Part shown: positions 33,856 through 41,511 of the stretch, piece after piece
How the letters are laid out: each line of letters begins with the position of its first letter
How positions within the stretch are numbered: the stretch's first letter is position 1
Source of the DNA: Meridianimaribacter flavus
GTDB lineage: Bacteria > Bacteroidota > Bacteroidia > Flavobacteriales > Flavobacteriaceae
DNA length: 64,000 nucleotides
Direction: 5' to 3'
Assembly (NCBI RefSeq): GCF_004366715.1
Contig: NZ_SOQZ01000001.1
Coordinates: forward strand, 496,001-560,000
Notes under the pieces: generated by a model
Told to the model about the DNA's origin: nothing
The model's database searches: none
What the model saw: only the letters and a program-made list of their open reading frames with translations
Program-made: the position numbers and the translations under genes

Positions 33856-34956
33856 TTATAATGCGTTTTTTTGGTGCTTAAAAAAGGCATCAGCTTGTAG
33901 TTGCATTAATTCTCGAGCTTTTTTGCGCTTGTATTGATACAACTCGTCTTCCTCAGCAATATCGCTGTAGATTTTATTGTTGATGTCTCTATCTGTTTTT
34001 AATAGAACATTTCGTTCGTTAACCTTTTGTTCAACCCAAGTTTTAACAGCAGTTTCAGCATCTTCTAGTTTGAAATCATACTCGCCTTTTGGAGATAATA
34101 GTTTTGCAAAAATAGGAGAGGTTTCAATAGCTAAAAACAGCAAAAAGATAAAAAACGAAGGCAGCCAAGGTAGTTTGCCTAAAGCATTTACACGAGCCAT
34201 TAAACCATCAAAACCATCAATAATAGGTTGTGTGGTTGCAATTTGTGTGTCGTAATTGGTTCTAAGTTGAGTAATTTCAGCTTCAATAGCTTCGATTTTT
34301 GTTTTATTATCGGCTTTTAGTTGCTGTAATTCCGCTAGAGCAGTATCATGCTTATCACGTTTTTCTTTGTAAACAGGACCTTTGCCTAGTTTCATGGAAC
34401 CACTTGTGCCTTCAGCTTCAGTAATGTATGTGTCGTAAAGCGCATTAACTTCAGCTTCTTTGGTGTTGACTTGATTTCTAAGAAACTCAATATTGTTTTC
34501 TAATGCTGCAATTTCAGGAGTGTATTGTTCAGCAATTTGATTTTGATTAGCAAGTGTCATGCTATTCTTTTCTTCTAAAAGCACCTGGTTGATTTCCTTT
34601 TCAAAAATCTTTAATTCGAGTGGTTTAGAAATAACTATAGCTATAATCACTGCTAAAATTATCCTTGGAGAAGCTTGTATAAGCTCATCAATAATGTTAC
34701 CTCTTTTTTTAATGGTTGATACTATAAAGCGGTCGAGGTTAAAAATGAGTAATCCCCAAATAAAGCCAAAAGCAACAGCTGTAAAATAATTATCAAAAAC
34801 GGTATAAAGCGCATAACTAGCTGCAATAAATGCCATTACTGCAGTAAAAAAAACAGTAGCTCCAATACCTGCAAATTTGTTTTGTTCGCCAATAGAACAA
34901 TTGTCAAGAATATCAGTATCAGAACCAGAACAAATGATGAAGAATTTTTTTAACAT
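33856..34956 (-). CDS. DUF4407 membrane protein
   Basis: 366 residues. The N-terminal block (GSDTDILDNCSIGEQNKFAG) and two close pairs of transmembrane helices (residues about 30-80 and 95-115) are diagnostic of DUF4407. A long coiled-coil loop (about residues 130-240) follows, then another membrane helix (WLPSFFIFLLFLAIETSPIF) and a charged tail. Function unknown; topology suggests a large soluble coiled-coil domain facing one side of the inner membrane. Confidence 0.85.
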   Translation of the reverse strand: MLKKFFIICSGSDTDILDNCSIGEQNKFAGIGATVFFTAVMAFIAASYALYTVFDNYFTAVAFGFIWGLLIFNLDRFIVSTIKKRGNIIDELIQASPRIILAVIIAIVISKPLELKIFEKEINQVLLEEKNSMTLANQNQIAEQYTPEIAALENNIEFLRNQVNTKEAEVNALYDTYITEAEGTSGSMKLGKGPVYKEKRDKHDTALAELQQLKADNKTKIEAIEAEITQLRTNYDTQIATTQPIIDGFDGLMARVNALGKLPWLPSFFIFLLFLAIETSPIFAKLLSPKGEYDFKLEDAETAVKTWVEQKVNERNVLLKTDRDINNKIYSDIAEEDELYQYKRKKARELMQLQADAFFKHQKNAL

Positions 34957-35014
34957 AACTGATTCGGTTTTTTGGTTGATGTCTATTAGAACGTAAAAAA
35001 CACTGAATTGTTAC

Positions 35015-35040
35015 AAAAAAGCCTTGAAAATTCAAGGCTT
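35015..35040 (-). terminator. Terminator of the second M56 gene
   Basis: Stem AAGCCTTGAA / TTCAAGGCTT, 10 bp, followed on the minus strand by a T run. Confidence 0.85.
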
Positions 35041-35065
35041 CAGGTAATTGTAAGTTTTAAGTGAA

Positions 35066-37954
35066 TCAATTTTTAATACTAACAGGTGCTTTTGTAATGT
35101 AAACTTTAGCTTGTTTTGAATCAGTCTGTTGTGTGGAAATATTAAGCTCATTATTCTTTTTTAATAAAGCAATGGCTTCGTCTGAAGAAATTGACTTTCC
35201 TTCATAATAAAATGCAGCGCCTTTTTTAGCCATGTCAATTATATGATCTAAAGGTGATTTTGGAGGAGGTGGAGGAGGTGGAACGTCTTGATCCCAATTT
35301 TTATTGAACTCACTTACAACCTTATTATCTTTATATACTTTTGTTATTTTTTGACCTGGAATTACTTTGTCACCATCAACTTGAGTATCGTTGATTATAG
35401 TTCCTTCTTTATTGGTTTCTTGACCATAACGATTATAATATTTAGTGTTTCCATTTTGAGTAACATAATAATGAGTGGAATTATTTATAGTTATAAAACC
35501 TGTTTTAACATTAGGGTCTGGAGCAGGTGGAGGTGGAGGTGGAAGCTTTGAGAAATCGGGAAAAGCTTCGGCAGATTCTTTTTGCTCTTTAGACATTTTA
35601 TTGTACAAATACTTTACCCTTACTGCATCTTTGTGCTTCACAATTGGATATTCACTCTCAGAAATTTGAGAATTGATATGTTTAGCAAGCGTATTGTATT
35701 CTTTTAATTCTTCTTTAGTAACTCCTTTAGTGTCTTGCGAACTCTGTTCTAAGATATTTTCAACCTTAACCCAATTGTTAAATGCTTTTTTTTGAGCTGG
35801 TAATGGAGGTGTTTGTAGTATGTTATTCTCTTTAAGTTCTTCTTTTGTAAACGTATTGTATATTTTATCAGCTTGCGCTTTTAAAATTTTTAGTTCAGAA
35901 TTGTCTTCTTGTGAACCCTTTAAGAAATTTTGTATCGCATTAGTATATGCTTCTGATGCTTTTTTATACTGATTTACATTTGCTTTTTGATACGTGTTTT
36001 CAAACCCTTTCTTTGTGTATAATGAGTATTGGTAAGGTTGCGGAAACCTATCGCTTCTTGCATTATTGTGAATAAATGAACCTGTATAATGCATAATATC
36101 GTTAGCAGAAAGTTTGTTTAGGTTTGAGTTTGGTATAGGCTTTCCATCTAACCAAATGGCAAACTCTTTTTCATTTTTCCAAGATTCAAACTCAGAAGAT
36201 GTTGGTTGCTTTGGTTGTGTTTTAGAAAGATTGCTATCAGGAATTAAATTACTAGGATATTTATCAACCGATGCACGTTGCTTATCAGTCATTAATTGGT
36301 CATAAATAATTACCGCACGTTTATGTTTTTCAGAATAAACAACGTTAGTTGATTTGTATTCATTGATAAAATTACGATACTCTTGCATTTGTTCTTCTGA
36401 AGCACCTTTGTTCTCATCTTGTTTTGTGACTTTTGCTTTGAGTTTAGATTTTTCAACTAAAGATTTTGAACCAATAACAGTAGTTAAAAAATAGTCGGTT
36501 TTTTTATGCAATTCATTTAATTTGTCCAAAAATTCTTTTGAGCAGTTTTCTGTTTTTAAATCGAAAGTTGTTAGTTCGAAATCCTTCAATGTCCAATTTT
36601 TGGTAATTTCGTTTAAGTCATCTACGTATGTATCGATACTAGATTTTTTGTTACCAATGAAAAGCACGTTGTCAACAGCTTTCATCGCTATTGTTTTTTT
36701 GTTTTTTTCTTCAATACTTGATCGTGTTAAATTTGTTACTCCAAATTGATCGATCGCTCGAACCTGATTTTCGTATAGTGAGAAGCTTAGTTCTAACCAA
36801 GCGGTGCCTTTCAATCCATTTAGAAAAACACCAGATTCATTAGGTTTAATCGTAAAGGCAAATTGGTCGGTTTCTAAAGTTTTGCCTTCAGAAAAACCAT
36901 AATCGGTAAAAGTGTAACTTCGATTTGTATTGGTGTCCAAAAGTAGTTTACTCCATTTACAACCATTTTCGCATTTAAGGGTTATTGAGTTTTCATTTTT
37001 TTCAATTGTAACAAAAAATTGCGATAATTTGTTTTCATAATTGTTTTCATAATTGTTTTCAGTAATTAAAGGTGTAACTTCTTTTACAACCTCTTCTTTT
37101 TTACTAAACCCAAAGATTAAAATTGCCAAAAGAGGTAAAACCACTAAGGTTTTAATCCATTTTTTGGTGGATGATGTTTGTGTTTTCATAACTGTAAGTC
37201 GTTTTTTGATTGATGAATAATTAATGGCATTGGTAAGTTCGTTACCACCATGTGTTGATGAAAAGGCCAACAATAAATGTTGGTATGTGTTTATTTGAGT
37301 ACCTTGTTGTAATACGGCTTGGTCAGCTAAGTACTCGTGGTTGAGTTTAATGTCTTTTTTTAAGAAGTATATAATCGGATTAAACCAAAATGCAATTTGT
37401 AGAAGTTCAATAAATAATATGTCTAAGCTATGTTTTTGAGTAGCGTGTGTGTGCTCATGTAATAATACTTCTTCTGGTATTTGATTGTTTTCAAACTTGG
37501 TTTTGTTTAAAAATATATAGCTTAAAAACGTGTGAGGAATTTCAAGATTATTGATTAAAACATTAATGATATTTTTGCTTTTTAGTTTAGGATTGGTCTT
37601 TATTTTTGCGATGAGTTTTGTGAGGTTAACTATAAACTTCACTAAAAATAAAACCACTCCTATTCCATAAATACTCCATAATAGTGTAGGCCAAAAATTG
37701 GTGTTTTGTTCAGTAGGTTGAGTGGTTTCAGGATAAAACACAGGCTCTAGTAAAGGAGGTTGAAATGTGCCTAAAGTGTATGTTGGCTCTACATAGGTTG
37801 TAATGGTAATAAACGGAATAGTAAACCCTAAAACGGTTGCCAACAATAGGTAGAAACGTTTTAACTGGTGCATGTTTTCACGCTCCAAGATTAACTTGTA
37901 AAATAGTAGTAAAACAAGTAAGCAAGCCGATGATTTTAAAATATAATCGAGCAT
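35066..37954 (-). CDS. M56 (BlaR1-type) membrane protease, large variant
   Basis: 962 residues. The N-terminal four-helix membrane region contains the zinc motif HEHTH (LLHEHTHATQKHSLDI, near residue 168) and the FWFNPIIYFLKK helix, as in M56 proteases. Another helix (near residue 275, TLVVLPLLAILIFGF) leads to a long extracytoplasmic region with no recognised domain. It contains two proline stretches (PPPPPPAPDPN and VPPPPPPPKSP) and DUF-like repeats of strand/helix. It has no TonB-C-like domain, unlike the paralogue at 12315. The repressor gene is 7 bp upstream. It probably relays an envelope signal to that repressor. Confidence 0.85.
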   Translation of the reverse strand: MLDYILKSSACLLVLLLFYKLILERENMHQLKRFYLLLATVLGFTIPFITITTYVEPTYTLGTFQPPLLEPVFYPETTQPTEQNTNFWPTLLWSIYGIGVVLFLVKFIVNLTKLIAKIKTNPKLKSKNIINVLINNLEIPHTFLSYIFLNKTKFENNQIPEEVLLHEHTHATQKHSLDILFIELLQIAFWFNPIIYFLKKDIKLNHEYLADQAVLQQGTQINTYQHLLLAFSSTHGGNELTNAINYSSIKKRLTVMKTQTSSTKKWIKTLVVLPLLAILIFGFSKKEEVVKEVTPLITENNYENNYENKLSQFFVTIEKNENSITLKCENGCKWSKLLLDTNTNRSYTFTDYGFSEGKTLETDQFAFTIKPNESGVFLNGLKGTAWLELSFSLYENQVRAIDQFGVTNLTRSSIEEKNKKTIAMKAVDNVLFIGNKKSSIDTYVDDLNEITKNWTLKDFELTTFDLKTENCSKEFLDKLNELHKKTDYFLTTVIGSKSLVEKSKLKAKVTKQDENKGASEEQMQEYRNFINEYKSTNVVYSEKHKRAVIIYDQLMTDKQRASVDKYPSNLIPDSNLSKTQPKQPTSSEFESWKNEKEFAIWLDGKPIPNSNLNKLSANDIMHYTGSFIHNNARSDRFPQPYQYSLYTKKGFENTYQKANVNQYKKASEAYTNAIQNFLKGSQEDNSELKILKAQADKIYNTFTKEELKENNILQTPPLPAQKKAFNNWVKVENILEQSSQDTKGVTKEELKEYNTLAKHINSQISESEYPIVKHKDAVRVKYLYNKMSKEQKESAEAFPDFSKLPPPPPPAPDPNVKTGFITINNSTHYYVTQNGNTKYYNRYGQETNKEGTIINDTQVDGDKVIPGQKITKVYKDNKVVSEFNKNWDQDVPPPPPPPKSPLDHIIDMAKKGAAFYYEGKSISSDEAIALLKKNNELNISTQQTDSKQAKVYITKAPVSIKN
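37031..37060 (-). repeat. 12-bp tandem repeat in the M56 gene
   Basis: About 2.5 copies of CATAATTGTTTT on the plus strand, encoding a repeated E-N-N-Y in the protein. Confidence 0.7.
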
Positions 37955-37961
37955 GGTTTTT

Positions 37962-38333
37962 TTAGTTTGGTTTCTTTTTTATTTCGCTATCAATTAAAGC
38001 TTTTAAGTCTTCAAGTTCTTTTTTTGATAAGTTAGTTTCTTTGGTAAAAAACGATGCAAATTGACTTGCGCTATCATTAAAAAAGTTCTTGATTAACCCA
38101 TTAACATGCTTAGAGAAATAATCTTTCTTTTTTACTAAAGGAAAATATTCTCTAGACTTTCCATAGAGTTTATAATCTACAAATCCTTTATCAATCATAC
38201 GTTTTAAAAGTGTAGCAACGGTTGTTGTAGCTGGTTTTGGTTCTGGGTAAGCATCAAGCAAATCTTTCATGAAAGCTTTTTCTAACTTCCACAGATGGTT
38301 CATTAAATCTTCTTCGGTTTTTGATAAACTCAT
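37962..38333 (-). CDS. BlaI/MecI family repressor
   Basis: 123 residues. Winged helix-turn-helix with LSKTEEDLMNHLWKLEKAFM and PATTTVATLLKRMIDKGFV, then a dimerisation tail (YFSKHVNGLIKNFF). It pairs with the M56 gene 7 bp downstream. Its promoter carries a site identical to the MecI/BlaI consensus TACAnnTGTA, so autorepression is likely. Related to, but clearly distinct from, the repressor at 11951, whose operators have a different sequence. Confidence 0.93.
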   Translation of the reverse strand: MSLSKTEEDLMNHLWKLEKAFMKDLLDAYPEPKPATTTVATLLKRMIDKGFVDYKLYGKSREYFPLVKKKDYFSKHVNGLIKNFFNDSASQFASFFTKETNLSKKELEDLKALIDSEIKKKPN

Positions 38334-38334
38334 T

Positions 38335-38370
38335 ATTCTACATGTTTAGAATTAACTCTACAAATGTAGA
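38335..38370 (-). promoter_or_regulatory. Operators and promoter of the second BlaI operon
   Basis: A perfect palindrome TCTACA-AA-TGTAGA (38357-38370) and an imperfect one, ATTCTACAT/GTTTAGAAT (38335-38352), have centres 20 bp apart. Read on the minus strand, TACATTTG (the complement of 38361-38368) inside the first palindrome is the -7 box. The imperfect palindrome lies in the leader, just before the start codon. Confidence 0.75.
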
Positions 38371-38455
38371 ATAAAAAACAAGATAACCAAATTATCCAAG
38401 GCATTATTTTATTAAAATCTATTATATTTGACTAAATTTTACACGAATCCCCAAA

Positions 38456-39820
38456 ATGAAGAAGCTTATTTTTAGTCTGTTAGGTGTTTTTGCATTTGTG
38501 CTGGTTACAAGTGCTCAAAACATTTCAGACATTATAAATGAAGTTAATTTAGACTCTCTTCAACTCACCTTAAGAGAATTTTCAGGTGAACAATCGACTG
38601 TTGTTAACGGAAATACAGTAACAATTCTTAATAGGCAACAAGCTAATAACGATTTGGCAGCAGACTATTTGGTTCAAAGGTTTGAGCAAATGGACAACAT
38701 TACTGTAGTAGCTCAACAGTTTGACTCTAACGGTAGAAATGTAATTGCAACTCAAGTAGGAAAAACCAATCCTGACGATATTTATATTATTTGTGCGCAT
38801 TATGATACGGTTGCCGATTATTGTGCTGATGATAATGCTAGTGGAGTTGCAACTGTACTAGAAATTGCTCGTATTTTATCAACACAATGCTTAGATAATA
38901 CTATTGTTTATGCACTTTGGGATGAAGAAGAAATAGGCTTACTAGGTGCAAATTATTACGCTACTCAAGCAGCTTCAAATGGTGATAATATCTTGGGTGT
39001 TTTAAACATTGATATGATGGGTTATGATGGCAATGATGATAACGATTTTGATATTGATGTTAGAGATTTTGGCAATTCGCTTGCTATGAAAGATGATATT
39101 ATTGCGGTTTTAGAAGATCCTACCTATGGTTTTACTTTAAATGTTAATGTTGTAAATCCTGGAACAACAGCAAGTGATCATGCTAGGTTTTGGAATCAAG
39201 GTTTTACAGCTGTTTTAGTAGGAGAATCTTGGGAAACCAATGACGAAACGCCATTTTACCATTCTTCAAATGATAGGTACAACACGTTAAACTTTCCGTA
39301 TTATCATGAATTAGCTAAGCTTATTATGGGTTATATGGTTACTAAGGCAAATTTGATTGATGTCGATAATACAATTACGCAAAGCCCAAGTACATTAACT
39401 TCTAATGATGCTTCTGCATCTTATCAATGGTATAATTGTGATACAAACACTGCATTGTCAGGTGAAACAGGGCAAACTTTTACACCAACTGTAAATGGTA
39501 ATTATGCTGTTGAAGTTACCAATGGAAGTTGTTCAGAGTTTAGTATTTGTGTGAGTTTTAATTCGTTGAGTTTAGAACCGTTTTCTAATTCTGAAATAAG
39601 TGTTTTTCCAAATCCTGTAAAAAGTAAACTTAATATCGATATTTCTTTTGAAGAATCTTATGAATTTACTCTTTATGATGTTGGAGGTAAATTGCTTTTA
39701 AATAAATCAGAAATTATGGGTTCAACAACTTTAAAAACAAAAGATTTGCCTAAAGGAATTTATTTTTTAAAAGTATCGTCTTCTAATAAATCAGGGACTT
39801 ATAAAATTGTTAAGGAGTAA
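38456..39820 (+). CDS. Secreted M28 aminopeptidase with T9SS sorting domain
   Basis: 454 residues with a signal peptide (ending VTSAQ). The M28 zinc ligands are visible: HYDTVADYCADDNASG (His and Asp), WDEEEIGLLGA (catalytic Glu and ligand), NIDMMGYD and SDHARFW. A short Ig-like linker (YQWYNCDTNTALSG) is followed by a T9SS type A domain beginning FPNPVKSKLNI and ending KGIYFLKVSSSN. It should be exported through the type IX system to the surface or medium, where it would remove N-terminal residues from peptides. Confidence 0.92.
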   Translation: MKKLIFSLLGVFAFVLVTSAQNISDIINEVNLDSLQLTLREFSGEQSTVVNGNTVTILNRQQANNDLAADYLVQRFEQMDNITVVAQQFDSNGRNVIATQVGKTNPDDIYIICAHYDTVADYCADDNASGVATVLEIARILSTQCLDNTIVYALWDEEEIGLLGANYYATQAASNGDNILGVLNIDMMGYDGNDDNDFDIDVRDFGNSLAMKDDIIAVLEDPTYGFTLNVNVVNPGTTASDHARFWNQGFTAVLVGESWETNDETPFYHSSNDRYNTLNFPYYHELAKLIMGYMVTKANLIDVDNTITQSPSTLTSNDASASYQWYNCDTNTALSGETGQTFTPTVNGNYAVEVTNGSCSEFSICVSFNSLSLEPFSNSEISVFPNPVKSKLNIDISFEESYEFTLYDVGGKLLLNKSEIMGSTTLKTKDLPKGIYFLKVSSSNKSGTYKIVKE

Positions 39821-39838
39821 CTTTTTGTAAAAAGCATA

Positions 39839-39870
39839 AAAAAACCGTTCAAGAAATTGAACGGTTTTTT
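39839..39870. terminator. Bidirectional terminator
   Basis: A long stem AAAAAACCGTTCAA / TTGAACGGTTTTTT with loop GAAA serves the M28 gene and the convergent M20 gene. Confidence 0.9.
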
Positions 39871-39877
39871 ATTACTA

Positions 39878-41266
39878 TTATTTAGAAAGCTCAGTAAAAT
39901 ACTTATAAAATAAAGGAATAGTTTCGATGCCTTTAAAATAATTCCAAACACCATAATGTTCGTTTGGTGAATGTATAGCATCACTATTTAAACCGAATCC
40001 CATTAAAATAGTTTTACTTTTCAGTTCTTGCTCAAAAAGAGAAACAATTGGAATACTTCCACCACTACGTTGAGGTATTGGTGTTTTTCCAAAGGTGTCT
40101 TCATAAGCTTTTGAAGCTGCTTGATAACCTATGCTATCAATAGGCGTTACATAGCCTTGTCCACCATGATGAGGTTTCACTTTTACTGTTACTCCTGCTG
40201 GAGCTATACTTTCAAAATGAGTCTTAAATAACTGTGTGATGTCTTCCCAATCTTGATGAGGTACTAAACGCATTGATATTTTGGCGTAAGCTTTACTTGC
40301 AATTACCGTTTTAGCGCCTTCGCCAGTATAACCTCCCCAAATACCATTAACATCAAGAGTTGGTCGTATTGAGTTGCGTTCGTTTGTAGTATATCCTTCT
40401 TCGCCATAAACAGCATCAATGTCTAATGCTTTTTTGTAGTCTTCTAATGAAAAAGGTGCTTTTGCCATTTCAGCACGTTCTGCATCTGATAAATTTTCAA
40501 CCTTATCATAAAATCCAGGAATTGTAATATGATTGTTTTCATCATGTAAAGAGGCAATCATTTTGGTTAACACATTTATTGGGTTAGCAACAGCTCCTCC
40601 ATATAAACCAGAGTGTAAGTCTCTGTTAGGTCCAGTAACTTCAACCTCTACGTAGCTTAATCCTCTTAATCCTGTTGTAATAGAAGGTACATCTTTAGCA
40701 ATCATTCCTGTATCAGAAATTAAAATCACATCATTTTTTAATTTCTCCTGATTGTTTTTAACAAATTTTGAAAGGTTAACGCTACCAACTTCTTCTTCAC
40801 CTTCAATCATAAATTTCACATTACAAGGCAGCTGATTGGTTTTAGTCATAAACTCCATAGCCTTAACATGCATATACATTTGGCCTTTGTCATCGCAAGC
40901 TCCACGCGCAAAAATAGCACCTTCAGGATGAAGTTCGGTTGCTTTTATTACTGGCTCAAAAGGTGGTGAAGTCCACAGCTCAAGAGGGTCTGGTGGTTGT
41001 ACATCATAATGACCATACACTAAAACGGTAGGTAGGTTTTTATCAATTATTTTTTCGCCATAAACAATTGGGTAACCTTCGGTTTCGCAAACTTCTACAT
41101 GGTCACATCCAGCAAGCTCTAAGCTGGTTTTAATAGCATCAGCAGTTTTTAAAACATCACTTTTATATGCTGAGTCAGCGCTAATAGAAGGTATTTTGAG
41201 TAAATCAATCAACTCATTTAAAAATCGATCTTTATGTTCTTCAATATAAGATTGAATATGTTGCAT
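39878..41266 (-). CDS. M20 family dipeptidase
   Basis: 462 residues. Zinc ligands and catalytic residues of the M20 family are in order: LVYGHYDVQPPDP, ARGACDDKGQMY, MIEGEEEVGS, and RLVPHQDW, with the final histidine in DAIHSPNEHYG. The dimerisation domain is present in the middle (residues about 205-330). No signal peptide, so a cytoplasmic dipeptidase (carnosinase-like group). Single gene, with a T-run terminator shared with the M28 gene. Confidence 0.92.
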   Translation of the reverse strand: MQHIQSYIEEHKDRFLNELIDLLKIPSISADSAYKSDVLKTADAIKTSLELAGCDHVEVCETEGYPIVYGEKIIDKNLPTVLVYGHYDVQPPDPLELWTSPPFEPVIKATELHPEGAIFARGACDDKGQMYMHVKAMEFMTKTNQLPCNVKFMIEGEEEVGSVNLSKFVKNNQEKLKNDVILISDTGMIAKDVPSITTGLRGLSYVEVEVTGPNRDLHSGLYGGAVANPINVLTKMIASLHDENNHITIPGFYDKVENLSDAERAEMAKAPFSLEDYKKALDIDAVYGEEGYTTNERNSIRPTLDVNGIWGGYTGEGAKTVIASKAYAKISMRLVPHQDWEDITQLFKTHFESIAPAGVTVKVKPHHGGQGYVTPIDSIGYQAASKAYEDTFGKTPIPQRSGGSIPIVSLFEQELKSKTILMGFGLNSDAIHSPNEHYGVWNYFKGIETIPLFYKYFTELSK

Positions 41267-41333
41267 TTGTTATATTTTTTTGAATTCTCACAAAAATACA
41301 AAATCGAGGACGATTTTTTAGTAAATAAAGTTA

Positions 41334-41363
41334 TTTGAATATTGAAACTATTGTTTATATTTG
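41334..41363 (+). promoter_or_regulatory. tRNA-Leu promoter
   Basis: TTTG (41334-41337), 18 nt, TATATTTG (41356-41363): a near-perfect Bacteroidota promoter 25 bp before the tRNA. Confidence 0.75.
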
Positions 41364-41388
41364 CATCCCGAAACTTCGGAGAATAAAT

Positions 41389-41470
41389 GCAGGCGTGGTG
41401 GAATTGGTAGACACGCTAGACTTAGGATCTAGTGCCGCGAGGTGTGAGAGTTCGAGTCTCTCCGCCTGTA
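41389..41470 (+). tRNA. tRNA-Leu (TAG)
   Basis: Class II tRNA with a long variable arm. Acceptor GCAGGCG / CGCCTGT (one G-T pair), anticodon stem CTAGA / TCTAG with loop CTTAGGA and anticodon TAG, and a T-arm with GAGTTCGAGTCTC. The CCA end is not encoded. Confidence 0.96.
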
Positions 41471-41480
41471 CAAGACGAGA

Positions 41481-41510
41481 AAGCTTCAGTTAAATACTGA
41501 GGCTTTTTTT
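41481..41510 (+). terminator. Terminator of tRNA-Leu
   Basis: Stem AAGCTTCAGT / ACTGAGGCTT (one G-T pair) followed by T7. It abuts the end of the convergent GH2 gene. Confidence 0.85.
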
Positions 41511-41511
41511 A

